64,000 nucleotides of DNA from CAVTWY01 sp963738615. Its GTDB lineage: Bacteria > Pseudomonadota > Gammaproteobacteria > Burkholderiales > Burkholderiaceae_C. The translations under genes were made by a program, and so were the position numbers. The notes under the pieces are model-generated. The model was not told the origin of the DNA. It did no database searches and was given only the letters and a program-made list of their open reading frames with translations. Shown one piece after another: positions 19,363-28,242 of the stretch. Where the stretch lies: assembly GCA_963738615.1 (NCBI GenBank), contig CAVTXI010000012.1, positions 186,001-250,000 of the forward strand, in the 5' to 3' direction. Each line of letters starts with the position of its first letter. The stretch's first letter is position 1.

Positions 19363-19728
19363 ATGTCAGTCAATGCCATCCGGCCCGACTACGTAGGCGA
19401 GGTCAAGGACCGCGTCGAACTTTTCCACGGCAACCAGTTGCTCTATGTCGGCTGGGATCAACACAGCATGATCGCCGCGCCGATCGCGCTGCCGCTGCCG
19501 GCGGCGATGCCCTTCGGCGACCTGATCGACAAGGTGCTGCCGACCACGGCGTTCACCGCGCACCCCGACTGGCCGAAGATCGACTGGAGCAAGGTCGAGT
19601 GGCTGCGCTCGAACAGTCCGTTCAAGCCCGACCGCAAGAAGAGCCTGGCTGACAACGGCCTGGGCCACAAAGCGCTGATCCGCTTTCGCACCCCGGGGCT
19701 GAACGGCATCGCCGGCAGCTTTAGCTGA
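19363..19728 (+). CDS. dmpO: Phenol hydroxylase P4 (oxygenase gamma subunit)
   Basis: A 121-residue small subunit of the phenol hydroxylase oxygenase (DmpO/PhO family): YVGEVKDRVELFHGNQLLYVGWDQH followed by a compact domain ending HKALIRFRTPGLNGIAGSFS. ATG 19363 is chosen because AAGGAG ends 9 nt before it; the GTG at 19354 overlaps that site. Confidence 0.93.
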   Translation: MSVNAIRPDYVGEVKDRVELFHGNQLLYVGWDQHSMIAAPIALPLPAAMPFGDLIDKVLPTTAFTAHPDWPKIDWSKVEWLRSNSPFKPDRKKSLADNGLGHKALIRFRTPGLNGIAGSFS

Positions 19729-19747
19729 GTTCGTACCGAGCGCCGCC

Positions 19748-20809
19748 ATGAGCTACCAGGTCACGATCGAGCCGCTCGGCCACACCATCGAGGTGGCCGA
19801 AGGCCAGACCATTCTGGATGCGTCGCTGCGCGCCGGCATCTATCTGCCGCACGCGTGTTGCCACGGCCTGTGCGCGACGTGCAAGGTGCAGGTGGTCGAT
19901 GGTGAGGTCGATCATGGCGCGGCGTCACCATTCGCGCTGATGGACGTGGAGCGCGATGAGGGCAAGACGCTGGCCTGCTGCGCCACATGCCAGTCCGACG
20001 TGACGATCGAAGCCGACATCGACGAAGACCCTGACGCGCAGCACATTCCGGTGCGGGACTTCACCGGCAAAGTGGCGCGCATCGAGAACCTCACGCCCAC
20101 GATCAAGGGAGTCTTCATCGAGTTCGACGAGCCGATGCGCTTCCAGGCCGGGCAATACGTCAACGTGAAGATCCCCGGCGAAGACAAGCCGCGCGCGTTC
20201 TCACTGGCGGCGATGCCGTCATCGGGTCGGCTCATCGAATTGAACGTGCGCAAGGTGCCCAACGGCAAAGGCACGGCCTATATCCACGACACGTTGAAGC
20301 CGGGCGACGCGATCGAGATCATCGGCCCGCTGGGGCACTTCTTCGTGCGCCGCTCGGACCCTCAGCCGGTCATCTTCCTGGCTGGCGGCTCGGGTCTGTC
20401 GAGCCCGAAGTCGATGATCCTCGACCTGCTCGAAGCCGGCGACGGCCGCCAGATCACGCTGATCTACGGCGCACGCAACCGAAAGGAGCTGTACTACGAC
20501 TCGTTCTTCCGCGAACTGGCGGCCAGCCATGGCAATTTCCGCTATGTGCCAGCGCTCAACGAGCCGACCGAAGAATGCGCCTGGGAGGGCTTCAAGGGCT
20601 TCGTGCACGAAGCGGCCAAGGCCACCTTCGACAACGACTTCCGCGGCCACAAGGCCTACATGTGCGGCCCGCCGCCGATGATCGAAGGGTGCATCCGCAC
20701 GCTGATGCAGGGTCGCCTCTACGAGCGTGACATGTACACCGAGAAGTTCCTCAGCAACGCCGACGCTGCACAGGGCCTGGCCCGCAGCCCGTTGTTCAGG
20801 AATATCTGA
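19748..20809 (+). CDS. dmpP: Phenol hydroxylase P5 (NADH:ferredoxin-type reductase)
   Basis: A 353-residue reductase carrying electrons from NADH through FAD and a [2Fe-2S] cluster to DmpN. The plant-type cluster ligands are C37, C42, C45 and a cysteine of the CCATC group (77-81). The FAD motif is RAFSLAAMP and the NAD motif LAGGSGLSSPKSMI, ending with MCGPPPMIEGC. Next gene starts 24 nt on, though it encodes a sulfatase instead of the usual ferredoxin. Confidence 0.95.
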   Translation: MSYQVTIEPLGHTIEVAEGQTILDASLRAGIYLPHACCHGLCATCKVQVVDGEVDHGAASPFALMDVERDEGKTLACCATCQSDVTIEADIDEDPDAQHIPVRDFTGKVARIENLTPTIKGVFIEFDEPMRFQAGQYVNVKIPGEDKPRAFSLAAMPSSGRLIELNVRKVPNGKGTAYIHDTLKPGDAIEIIGPLGHFFVRRSDPQPVIFLAGGSGLSSPKSMILDLLEAGDGRQITLIYGARNRKELYYDSFFRELAASHGNFRYVPALNEPTEECAWEGFKGFVHEAAKATFDNDFRGHKAYMCGPPPMIEGCIRTLMQGRLYERDMYTEKFLSNADAAQGLARSPLFRNI

Positions 20810-20833
20810 GAACGGCCGACTAGAGAGAACCCG

Positions 20834-22603
20834 ATGATCCGTCTGATCCTGCTCGCCACCGCCTGCGCGGCCGCCGCATTGGCAAGTTCCTGCACCACGG
20901 GACAGTCGGCCACGGCCTCGGCGGCGGCGGCGGCGCGCAAACCGAACTTCCTGCTCATCGTCGCCGACGATCTCGGTTACTCCGATCTGGGCTCCTTCGG
21001 TGGCGAGATCGCGACGCCCACGCTCGACCGGCTGGCCAGCGGCGGCGCGGCGATGACGCAGTTCTATGCCTCGCCTTTCTGCTCGCCCACGCGCGCCATG
21101 TTGATGTCGGGCACTGACAACCATCAGGCCGGATTTGGCGACATGGCCGAGCTGATGCTGCCAGAGCAGCGCGGCAAACCTGGCTATGAGGGTTTCCTTA
21201 ACCGGCGTGTCGCGGCGATACCCGAGGTGTTGAGAGCGGCTGGCTACCGCACCGTGATGGCCGGCAAGTGGCACCTGGGCAATGCCGAGAACGAGAGCCC
21301 GGCGGCGCGGGGCTTCGACCGCTCATATGCCATGACGATGGGCGGCGCCAGTCACTTCGGCGATCAGTTCGGCATCGTCGCGGCCGATCCGGCGAAGCCA
21401 CCGAAGGCGATCTACCGCGAGAACGGCAAGTCGGTCGATACGCCAAGGCAGAATTTCTATTCATCGCAGGCATTCGCCGACCGCATTCTTCAGTACCTCG
21501 ACGAGACCAAGGGCGACGGCAGCAAGCCCTTCTTCGCCTACCTCGCCTTCACCGCGCCGCACTGGCCGCTGCACGCGAGCGATGAGGACATCGCCAAGTA
21601 CGAACGCCGCTACGACGCGGGATACGACGCGCTGCGCGGCGAGCGCTTCGAGCGGATGAAGAAGCTCGGGGTCGTGCCCGCGAACTCGCAGCTGTACAAG
21701 GGCCATGCCGCGTGGCCCACGTGGGACAAGTTGCCAGCCGAGCACAAGCGCTCCGAAGCGCGGCGCATGGCGGTGTATGCGGCGATGGTCGACAACATGG
21801 ATCGCCAGATCGGGCGTGTGCTCGCCCAACTCGAGAAAAGCGGCGAACTCGACAACACCTTCGTCGTCTTCATCTCCGACAACGGCGCCGACGGCAACTC
21901 GGTCTACGACGTCGCCCGCACGCGCGAGTGGATTCATAAGGACATGGACAACAGCACCGCCAACATTGGGCGGCCGGGTTCATTCATCGAGTACGGTCCG
22001 GGCTGGGCGCAGGTCGGCAGCACGCCACTGAACCTCTACAAGTCCTTCATGTATGAGGGCGGCATTTCGGTTCCCGCGATCTTCTGGTCACCGCGTCACG
22101 GTGTCGCTGCACAGCGGCGCAATGGGGTCGCCCATGTGACCGATATCGCGCCGACTCTGTACGAGCTTGCTGGCGCCAGGCACCCTGCGGGCTCTTCGCA
22201 GGCCGACGGCCAAGCCGTATTGCCTGTCAAGGGGCGTTCGCTGGTGGCCTACTTGCAGGGCAAGGCTGCATCTGCATATGGCCCGAACGACAGCATCGGC
22301 TGGGAGCTGGGCGGGCGCAAGGCGCTGCGCCAGGGCGACTGGAAGATTGTCTACGCCAACCCTCCTTGGGGAAGCGGCGATTGGGAGCTCTACAACCTAG
22401 CCGAAGACCGCACCGAGCAGCGCAACCTCGCCGCGCAGCGCCCCGACAAGCTGCAGCAGTTGCTCGGTGAGTGGAAGAAGTACGTCGCCGCCAATGGCGT
22501 GCTCGAGATCGAAGGTCTGGCCAAGCGCCCGGGTTACAGCAACGGCGCCAAGTATTACGACGACCTGGCAATAGAAGCTGCAATGAAGCCGCGGAGCAAG
22601 TGA
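20834..22603 (+). CDS. Lipoprotein arylsulfatase (formylglycine-dependent, type I sulfatase)
   Basis: A 589-residue alkaline-phosphatase-superfamily sulfatase that would hydrolyse aryl sulfate esters to a phenol and sulfate. The active-site motif is C83-S-P-T-R, where C83 is converted to formylglycine. Calcium ligands fit D45-D46 (VADDLGYSD) and SDNGAD; MAGKWHLG carries the conserved Lys and His. The signal sequence ends in a lipobox (LASSC, Cys20), so it is probably membrane-anchored in the periplasm. It begins 24 nt after dmpP and ends 1 nt before the gene for its maturase. Its place between dmpP and dmpQ is unusual for phenol operons. Confidence 0.93.
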   Translation: MIRLILLATACAAAALASSCTTGQSATASAAAAARKPNFLLIVADDLGYSDLGSFGGEIATPTLDRLASGGAAMTQFYASPFCSPTRAMLMSGTDNHQAGFGDMAELMLPEQRGKPGYEGFLNRRVAAIPEVLRAAGYRTVMAGKWHLGNAENESPAARGFDRSYAMTMGGASHFGDQFGIVAADPAKPPKAIYRENGKSVDTPRQNFYSSQAFADRILQYLDETKGDGSKPFFAYLAFTAPHWPLHASDEDIAKYERRYDAGYDALRGERFERMKKLGVVPANSQLYKGHAAWPTWDKLPAEHKRSEARRMAVYAAMVDNMDRQIGRVLAQLEKSGELDNTFVVFISDNGADGNSVYDVARTREWIHKDMDNSTANIGRPGSFIEYGPGWAQVGSTPLNLYKSFMYEGGISVPAIFWSPRHGVAAQRRNGVAHVTDIAPTLYELAGARHPAGSSQADGQAVLPVKGRSLVAYLQGKAASAYGPNDSIGWELGGRKALRQGDWKIVYANPPWGSGDWELYNLAEDRTEQRNLAAQRPDKLQQLLGEWKKYVAANGVLEIEGLAKRPGYSNGAKYYDDLAIEAAMKPRSK

Positions 22604-22604
22604 A

Positions 22605-23696
22605 TTGAGAGTCGTCCTCGTTATCGGCATCGTGCTTACGCTGGCTGCGGGCCTCAGCGCCGCTGGCGACAGCCCGCTGCGCATGATCCACGCTGCTGCG
22701 TTCGGTGGGCTTTGCACAGGCTACGACGGTTTGCCCGACGCGCGTGAAGGCGCCCTGGCAGGCATGGTTCCCATGGCTGGCGGTCGCTTCCGGATGGGTT
22801 CGGACGAGCACTACGCCGAAGAGGCGTTGGCGCGCGACGCCGTCGTCGGCGCATTCTGGATCGATCGTCACGACGTCACCAACGCGCAGTTCGCACGCTT
22901 CGTCGACGCCACCGGGTACGTCACCTTGGCCGAGCGCCTGCCTGACCTTCAGCGTCGCGCCGATCTGCCTGCGGCGATGCGCGTCGCAGGCTCGGCCGTC
23001 TTCGAGATGCCGCGCGGCGGACACTCGGGACGCTGGCGATTCGTCGCAGGAGCGAACTGGCGCCAGCCGGATGGGCCGGCCAGCAGCGTCGCCGACAAGG
23101 CAAGCCATCCGGTCGTGCACGTCGCGTTCGAGGACGCGCAGGCCTATGCACGCTGGGCCGGCCGCGAACTTCCGACCGAGGCCCAATGGGAGTACGCGGC
23201 CCGTGGAGGCCTGAACGCCCAAACCTACGCTTGGGGCGCGCGTTTCACGCCCGACGGCAGGCCCATGGGCAATACCTGGCAGGGCAGCTTTCCGATCGCG
23301 AATACCGGCGACGATGGTTTCCTCGGCACGTCGCCCGTTGGATGCTTTTCGCCAAACGGGTATGGCTTGTTCGATATGGCTGGCAACGTCTGGCAATGGA
23401 CCTCGACGTGGTACCTCCCTGGGCACAGTGGCCGCAGCGAGATCAACCCGATCGGCCCGGACGAGGCTGCAAGCCACGACCCGCGTCAGCCCGGCGTGCC
23501 GGCGAAAGTCATCAAGGGCGGGTCGCATCTGTGCGCGCCCAACTACTGCATGCGCTACCGGCCCGCCGCACGCCAGGCGCGCGAACCAGACTCCGGCACA
23601 TCGCACATCGGTTTTCGCACCGTTCTCAATCAACCTCGGGTGAGCCTGCTGTCCGAAGGCGGAACCGCGTCTTCGTCGAAGCGTGAGGCCTTGTGA
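22605..23696 (+). CDS. Formylglycine-generating enzyme (SUMF1-type sulfatase maturase), secreted
   Basis: A 363-residue FGE-sulfatase-domain protein, expected to oxidise the cysteine of the neighbouring sulfatase to formylglycine. It keeps the two active-site cysteines C310 and C315 (GGSHLCAPNYCMRYRPAAR), unlike many FGE-like proteins that lack them. Other family blocks: GGRFRMGSDEHYAEEA, RELPTEAQWEYAARGG, GLFDMAGNVWQW. An N-terminal hydrophobic stretch ending LSAAGDS looks like a signal peptide, so maturation could occur in the periplasm. Start is TTG one base after the sulfatase stop; the stop overlaps the dmpQ ATG (TGATG). Confidence 0.92.
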   Translation: MRVVLVIGIVLTLAAGLSAAGDSPLRMIHAAAFGGLCTGYDGLPDAREGALAGMVPMAGGRFRMGSDEHYAEEALARDAVVGAFWIDRHDVTNAQFARFVDATGYVTLAERLPDLQRRADLPAAMRVAGSAVFEMPRGGHSGRWRFVAGANWRQPDGPASSVADKASHPVVHVAFEDAQAYARWAGRELPTEAQWEYAARGGLNAQTYAWGARFTPDGRPMGNTWQGSFPIANTGDDGFLGTSPVGCFSPNGYGLFDMAGNVWQWTSTWYLPGHSGRSEINPIGPDEAASHDPRQPGVPAKVIKGGSHLCAPNYCMRYRPAARQAREPDSGTSHIGFRTVLNQPRVSLLSEGGTASSSKREAL

Positions 23697-24067
23697 TGAT
23701 CCACCGCGTCTCCATCAAAAACACAGGCGAATCCTTCGCTTGCGCCGAAGACGTACATGTGCTCGCCGCGATGGAACAGGCACGCTGCCACGGCATTCCG
23801 GTCGGCTGCCGCAACGGAGGTTGCGGCGCCTGCAGGGTGCAAGTCACCGCCGGCAGCTTTCACACCAAGAAGATGAACCGCGCGGTGGTCAGCGCGGCAG
23901 AAGAGGCCGATGCCTGCGTACTGGCCTGCAAGCTGTACCCGCAGGGTGACATCACCGTGAACGCGCTGGGCCGAGTCTGGGGCGCAGGCACGGTCCGCAA
24001 GAGTGCGTCTTTCAGTTTCGATTTCACGAGACCGGCGCCCGTTTCTCAACCCGACAAGGAGACTTAA
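23696..24067 (+). CDS. dmpQ: Plant-type ferredoxin for catechol 2,3-dioxygenase reactivation
   Basis: A 123-residue [2Fe-2S] ferredoxin of the DmpQ/XylT type, which re-reduces the iron of catechol 2,3-dioxygenase after oxidation. Cluster cysteines lie in GCRNGGCGACRVQV and in the later ACVLACKLYP. The ATG at 23696 overlaps the FGE stop; a GTG one codon earlier is possible. The gene lies directly before dmpB (ATG one base after its stop), as in other meta-cleavage operons. The C-terminal 25 residues are longer than usual. Confidence 0.9.
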   Translation: MIHRVSIKNTGESFACAEDVHVLAAMEQARCHGIPVGCRNGGCGACRVQVTAGSFHTKKMNRAVVSAAEEADACVLACKLYPQGDITVNALGRVWGAGTVRKSASFSFDFTRPAPVSQPDKET

Positions 24068-25015
24068 ATGGCAATTACCGGCGTTCTGCGCCCAGGGCAT
24101 GTGGTGATTCGCGTGCTCGAGTTGGCGCCTGCATTGAAACACTACATCGAGGTTCTCGGCTTGAGCGAAGTCGCACGCGACAAGAAGGGTCGCGTCTTCC
24201 TTAAAGCTTGGGACGAGCATGACCACCACAGCGTGGTGCTACGCGAAGCCGACGAGGCGGGCATGGATTACATGGGCTGGAAAGTCGACTCGCCAGCGAC
24301 GATGAAGTCGCTGGCCAAGGACATCGAGAAGTCCAAGCTATGCCACGACTTCGAATGGATTCCTGCGGGCGAGCATCCCGAAACCGGCGAGCGCTTCCGC
24401 TTCACGATCCCGACCGGGCACGTGATGGAGTTGTACGCCGAGAAGAAGTACGTCAGCAACGATTGCGGCACCGACGGGCCGAATATCAACCCCGACCCGT
24501 GGCCCGACGGCCTGCACGGCATCGCGCCGTCGCGCTTCGACCATTGCCTGCTCTACGGCGACGACCTCGACGGCACGATGAAGCTGTTCCGCGAAGTGCT
24601 GGGCTTCAGCCTGACCGAGAAGATCGTCACCAAAGCCGACCCGAACTTCGTGATCGGTGCGTTCATGACGTGTTCGAACAAGGCGCACAACGTCGCGTTC
24701 ATCCGCCAGCCGGTGAAGGGCAAGTTCCACCACGCGTCGTTCGAACTGGGCAGCTGGGAGAAGGTGCTGCGCGCGGGCGACATCCTGTCGCGCAACAAAG
24801 TGTCGATCGACATCGGCCCGACGCGCCACGGCATTACCCGCGGCGAAACGATCTACTTCTTCGACCCTTCTGGCAACCGCAACGAGGTCTTTGCCGGCGG
24901 CTACATCGCCTACCCAGACAAGCCGGCCATCACCTGGTACGACGAAACACTGGGCCCGGCGATCTTCTATCACGACCGCAAGCTCAACGAAGCCTTCCTG
25001 TCGGTATTCACCTGA
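24068..25015 (+). CDS. dmpB: Catechol 2,3-dioxygenase
   Basis: A 315-residue extradiol dioxygenase (type I, two-domain vicinal oxygen chelate fold) that opens catechol to 2-hydroxymuconic semialdehyde. Iron ligands by position are H159 (RFDHCLLYG), H221 or H222 (KFHHASFEL) and E273 (GNRNEVFAGGY). The stretch SRFDHCLLYGDDLDGTMKLFREVLGF and the length match XylE/DmpB enzymes. It receives catechol from both the benzoate branch (benABCD) and the phenol branch (dmpKLMNOP). Confidence 0.95.
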   Translation: MAITGVLRPGHVVIRVLELAPALKHYIEVLGLSEVARDKKGRVFLKAWDEHDHHSVVLREADEAGMDYMGWKVDSPATMKSLAKDIEKSKLCHDFEWIPAGEHPETGERFRFTIPTGHVMELYAEKKYVSNDCGTDGPNINPDPWPDGLHGIAPSRFDHCLLYGDDLDGTMKLFREVLGFSLTEKIVTKADPNFVIGAFMTCSNKAHNVAFIRQPVKGKFHHASFELGSWEKVLRAGDILSRNKVSIDIGPTRHGITRGETIYFFDPSGNRNEVFAGGYIAYPDKPAITWYDETLGPAIFYHDRKLNEAFLSVFT

Positions 25016-25101
25016 CGACGGTCAGCGTTGCGCGGCTCGCGTGACCCTGCGCGCTGCGGGCGGCGCGAGCGCGATCGGCTTGAACATCTGAAAGGACAGC
25101 C

Positions 25102-26565
25102 ATGAGCAAAGACATCCTGAATTTCATCAACGGCGAATACGTCAAGAACGCCAGCGGTAAAACCTACGAGAAGCGCAACCCGGTCGACAACTCGTTGATC
25201 GGCATGGTTCACGAGGCCGGCAAGCCCGAGGTGGACGCGGCCGTCGCGGCCGCGAAGGCCGCGCTGCACGGGCCCTGGGGCAAGCTGTCGGTGGTTGAGC
25301 GTTGCAACATGCTCGACGCGCTGGTCGACGAGATCAACCGCCGCTTCGACGACTTTCTTCAGGCCGAGATTGCCGACACCGGCAAGCCGTCGCATCTGGC
25401 GTCGCACGTCGACATTCCGCGCGGCGCCGCCAACTTCAAGATCTTCACCGACACGATCAAGAACGCATCGACCGAATCGTTCGAGATGCGCACGCCCGAC
25501 GGCAAGACCGCGCGCAGCTACGGCGTGCGCGTGCCACGCGGCGTGATCGCAATCATTTGCCCGTGGAACCTGCCGCTGCTGCTGATGACGTGGAAGTGCG
25601 GTCCGGCCATGGCCTGCGGCAACACGGTCGTCGTCAAGCCGTCGGAAGCCACACCCAGCACGGCGACGATGCTCGGTGAGGTGATGAACAAGGTCGGCAT
25701 CCCGAAGGGCGTCTACAACGTCGTCAACGGCTTTGGCGTCGATTCCGCCGGCTCGTTCCTGACGTCGCACAAGGACGTGAACGGCATCACCTTCACCGGC
25801 GAAACCAAAACCGGAACCGCGATCATGAAGGCCGGTGCCGACGGCATCCGCCCGGTGTCGCTGGAACTCGGCGGCAAAAACGCCGCCGTGGTGTTCGCCG
25901 ACTGCGACTTCGACAACGCCGTCGCCACCGTCACGCGCTCGTGCTTCGAAAACGCCGGCCAGGTCTGCCTGGGCACCGAGCGCGTGTACGTGCAGCGCCC
26001 CATCTTCGACAAGTTCGTCGCCGCGCTGAAGGTGCAGGCCGAAACGATGAAGCCTGGCCGCCCGTTCGACAAAGACACCAAGATCGGCCCGCTGGTCAGC
26101 AAGATCCACCAGAAGAAGGTACTCGGCCTGTACCAGAAGGCCAAGGACGAAGGCGCCACCATCGTCACCGGTGGCGGCATCCCCGACATGCCGGCCGAGC
26201 TGAAGGACGGCTGCTGGATCCAGCCGACGATCTGGACCGGTCTTCCCGAAACCGCGACCGTCGTCACCGAAGAAATCTTCGGCCCGTGCTGTCACATCAG
26301 CCCCTTCGACACCGAAGACGAAGTGCTGGACAAGGTCAACGCCAACCGCTACGGCCTGGCCACGTCGATCCACACGCAGGACATCGGCCGCGCGATGCGT
26401 TTGGCGTCGGGCATCGAGGTCGGTCTGTGCTGGGTCAACAGCTGGTTCCTGCGCGACCTGCGCACGCCGTTCGGTGGCTCCAAGCAGTCGGGCATCGGCC
26501 GTGAAGGTGGCCTGCACTCGCTCGAGTTCTACACCGAGTTGCGCAACGTGATGGTGAAGTACTGA
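25102..26565 (+). CDS. dmpC: 2-Hydroxymuconic semialdehyde dehydrogenase
   Basis: A 487-residue NAD-dependent aldehyde dehydrogenase that converts 2-hydroxymuconic semialdehyde to 4-oxalocrotonate. Motifs: PWNLPLLLMTWK, FTGETKTG, the catalytic Glu in SLELGGKN, and the catalytic Cys in ENAGQVCLGTERVY. It opens the oxalocrotonate branch of the meta pathway, parallel to the hydrolytic branch of dmpD. An 86-bp gap with no feature I can name precedes it. Confidence 0.94.
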   Translation: MSKDILNFINGEYVKNASGKTYEKRNPVDNSLIGMVHEAGKPEVDAAVAAAKAALHGPWGKLSVVERCNMLDALVDEINRRFDDFLQAEIADTGKPSHLASHVDIPRGAANFKIFTDTIKNASTESFEMRTPDGKTARSYGVRVPRGVIAIICPWNLPLLLMTWKCGPAMACGNTVVVKPSEATPSTATMLGEVMNKVGIPKGVYNVVNGFGVDSAGSFLTSHKDVNGITFTGETKTGTAIMKAGADGIRPVSLELGGKNAAVVFADCDFDNAVATVTRSCFENAGQVCLGTERVYVQRPIFDKFVAALKVQAETMKPGRPFDKDTKIGPLVSKIHQKKVLGLYQKAKDEGATIVTGGGIPDMPAELKDGCWIQPTIWTGLPETATVVTEEIFGPCCHISPFDTEDEVLDKVNANRYGLATSIHTQDIGRAMRLASGIEVGLCWVNSWFLRDLRTPFGGSKQSGIGREGGLHSLEFYTELRNVMVKY

Positions 26566-26587
26566 CGTTGCCCCCGACCGGCAGACC

Positions 26588-27421
26588 ATGACATCCAATC
26601 CAGAGATCGGGGAACGCATCCGCACCGGCACGTTCGAGACGAACGTGCACGATGCGGGCCGCGGTGAGCCCGTGCTGCTGATCCACGGCTCGGGGCCGGG
26701 TGTCAGCGCCTGGGCCAACTGGCGCCTCGTGCTGCCGGTGCTGGCCGAACAGCGGCATGTGATCGCGCCCGACATGGTGGGCTTCGGCACCACCGATCGG
26801 CCGGCCGGCATCCGCTACGGCATGGACACCTGGGTGCGTCAGGCGCTCTACGTGCTCGACGCATTCGGAATCGATCGCGCCGACATCGTCGGCAACTCGT
26901 TCGGCGGCGCGCTGGCGCTGGCGTTGGCGATCCGTCACCCGCAGCGGGTGCGGCGTCTGGTGCTGATGGGTTCGGTCGGCGTACCGTTTGCGATCACACC
27001 TGGGCTGGACGCCGTGTGGGGCTACGAGCCTTCGCTGGACAACATGCGCGCGTTGCTCGACATCTTCGCGCACGACCGGTCGCTGGTGAATGACGATCTG
27101 GCCCGCATGCGCTACGAGGCCAGTGTGCAGCCCGGCTTTCACGAGTCGTATGCGCAGATGTTCCCGGCGCCGCGCCAGGCTTCGGTCGATGCGATGGCCA
27201 GCGCCGAAGCCGACATTCGCGCGCTGTCGCACCAGACGCTCGTGATTCACGGCCGCGAGGACCGGGTGATCCCGCTGTCGAACTCTCTGACGCTGGCGCA
27301 GTGGATTCCGAACGCTCAGTTGCACGTCTTCGGCCACTGCGGCCATTGGACGCAGATCGAGCACACCAAGCGCTTCAACCGGCTGGTCGGTGATTTTCTC
27401 GCCGAGGCAGACGCTACTTAA
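26588..27421 (+). CDS. dmpD: 2-Hydroxymuconic semialdehyde hydrolase
   Basis: A 277-residue alpha/beta hydrolase acting on the ring-cleavage product to give 2-hydroxypentadienoate and formate. The nucleophile is S104 in GNSFGGAL, the acid is the Asp of HGREDRVI and the base the His of HCGHWTQIE. The oxyanion-hole region LLIHGSGPGVSAWANW is typical for DmpD/XylF. It lies 22 nt after dmpC. Confidence 0.94.
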   Translation: MTSNPEIGERIRTGTFETNVHDAGRGEPVLLIHGSGPGVSAWANWRLVLPVLAEQRHVIAPDMVGFGTTDRPAGIRYGMDTWVRQALYVLDAFGIDRADIVGNSFGGALALALAIRHPQRVRRLVLMGSVGVPFAITPGLDAVWGYEPSLDNMRALLDIFAHDRSLVNDDLARMRYEASVQPGFHESYAQMFPAPRQASVDAMASAEADIRALSHQTLVIHGREDRVIPLSNSLTLAQWIPNAQLHVFGHCGHWTQIEHTKRFNRLVGDFLAEADAT

Positions 27422-27442
27422 TCTCACCGGGGCCCAACCTCC

Positions 27443-28225
27443 ATGGACAAGACGAAGATTCAACACTACGGCGACGAGCTCTACACCGCTCTGCTCGAAC
27501 GCAAACCGGTCGACCCGCTGACCGACCGAGAGCCTTCGATCACGATCGAAGACGCCTACCAGATCCAACTGCGGATGATCCAGCGCCGGCTCGATGCCGG
27601 TGAAACGATCATCGGCAAGAAGATCGGTGTCACCAGCAAGGTCGTGATGGACATGCTGAAGGTGAATCAACCCGACTTCGGGCAGATGACCTCGGGCATG
27701 GTCTTCAACGAAGGCGACGCCATCCGCGCCGATTCGATGATCGCGCCCAAGGCCGAGGCCGAAGTGGCCTTCGTGCTGAAGAGCGATCTGATGGGCCCCG
27801 GCGTCACCGCCGCCGACGTGTTGCGCGCCACCGATTTCGTCGTGCCGTGTTTCGAGATCGTCGATTCGCGCATCCGCGATTGGAAGATCAAGATCCAGGA
27901 CACCGTCGCCGACAACGCCTCTTGCGGCGTCCTGACGCTTGGTGGCGTGCGCAAGAGCCCGCGCCAGCTCGACTTGGCGCTGGCCGGCATGGTGCTGGAG
28001 AAGAACGGTGAGTTGATCAGCACCTCGGCCGGCGCCGCCGTGCAGGGCTCGCCGGCCAATGCGGTCGCCTGGCTCGCCAACACGCTCGGCCGACTGGGCA
28101 TTGGCCTGAAGGCCGGCGAAGTCATCCTGTCCGGCTCGCAGTCGCCCTTGGTCCCGGTCAAGGCCGGCGACAGCCTTCGTTGTGACGTCGGCGGACTCGG
28201 CGGCACCTCGGTGCGCTTCATCTGA
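27443..28225 (+). CDS. dmpE: 2-Hydroxypent-2,4-dienoate hydratase (2-oxopent-4-enoate hydratase)
   Basis: A 260-residue member of the hydratase/decarboxylase family, adding water to 2-hydroxypentadienoate to give 4-hydroxy-2-oxovalerate. Family core: GKKIGVTSKVVMDMLKVNQPDFG, metal-binding PKAEAEVAFVL, and the closing GDSLRCDVGGLGGTSVRFI. It is homologous to the following dmpH, with which it normally forms a complex. The ALGWKIG-type motif differs slightly but the order dmpD-dmpE-dmpH supports the assignment. Confidence 0.92.
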   Translation: MDKTKIQHYGDELYTALLERKPVDPLTDREPSITIEDAYQIQLRMIQRRLDAGETIIGKKIGVTSKVVMDMLKVNQPDFGQMTSGMVFNEGDAIRADSMIAPKAEAEVAFVLKSDLMGPGVTAADVLRATDFVVPCFEIVDSRIRDWKIKIQDTVADNASCGVLTLGGVRKSPRQLDLALAGMVLEKNGELISTSAGAAVQGSPANAVAWLANTLGRLGIGLKAGEVILSGSQSPLVPVKAGDSLRCDVGGLGGTSVRFI

Positions 28226-28242
28226 ATTTGAAAGACCCGACC

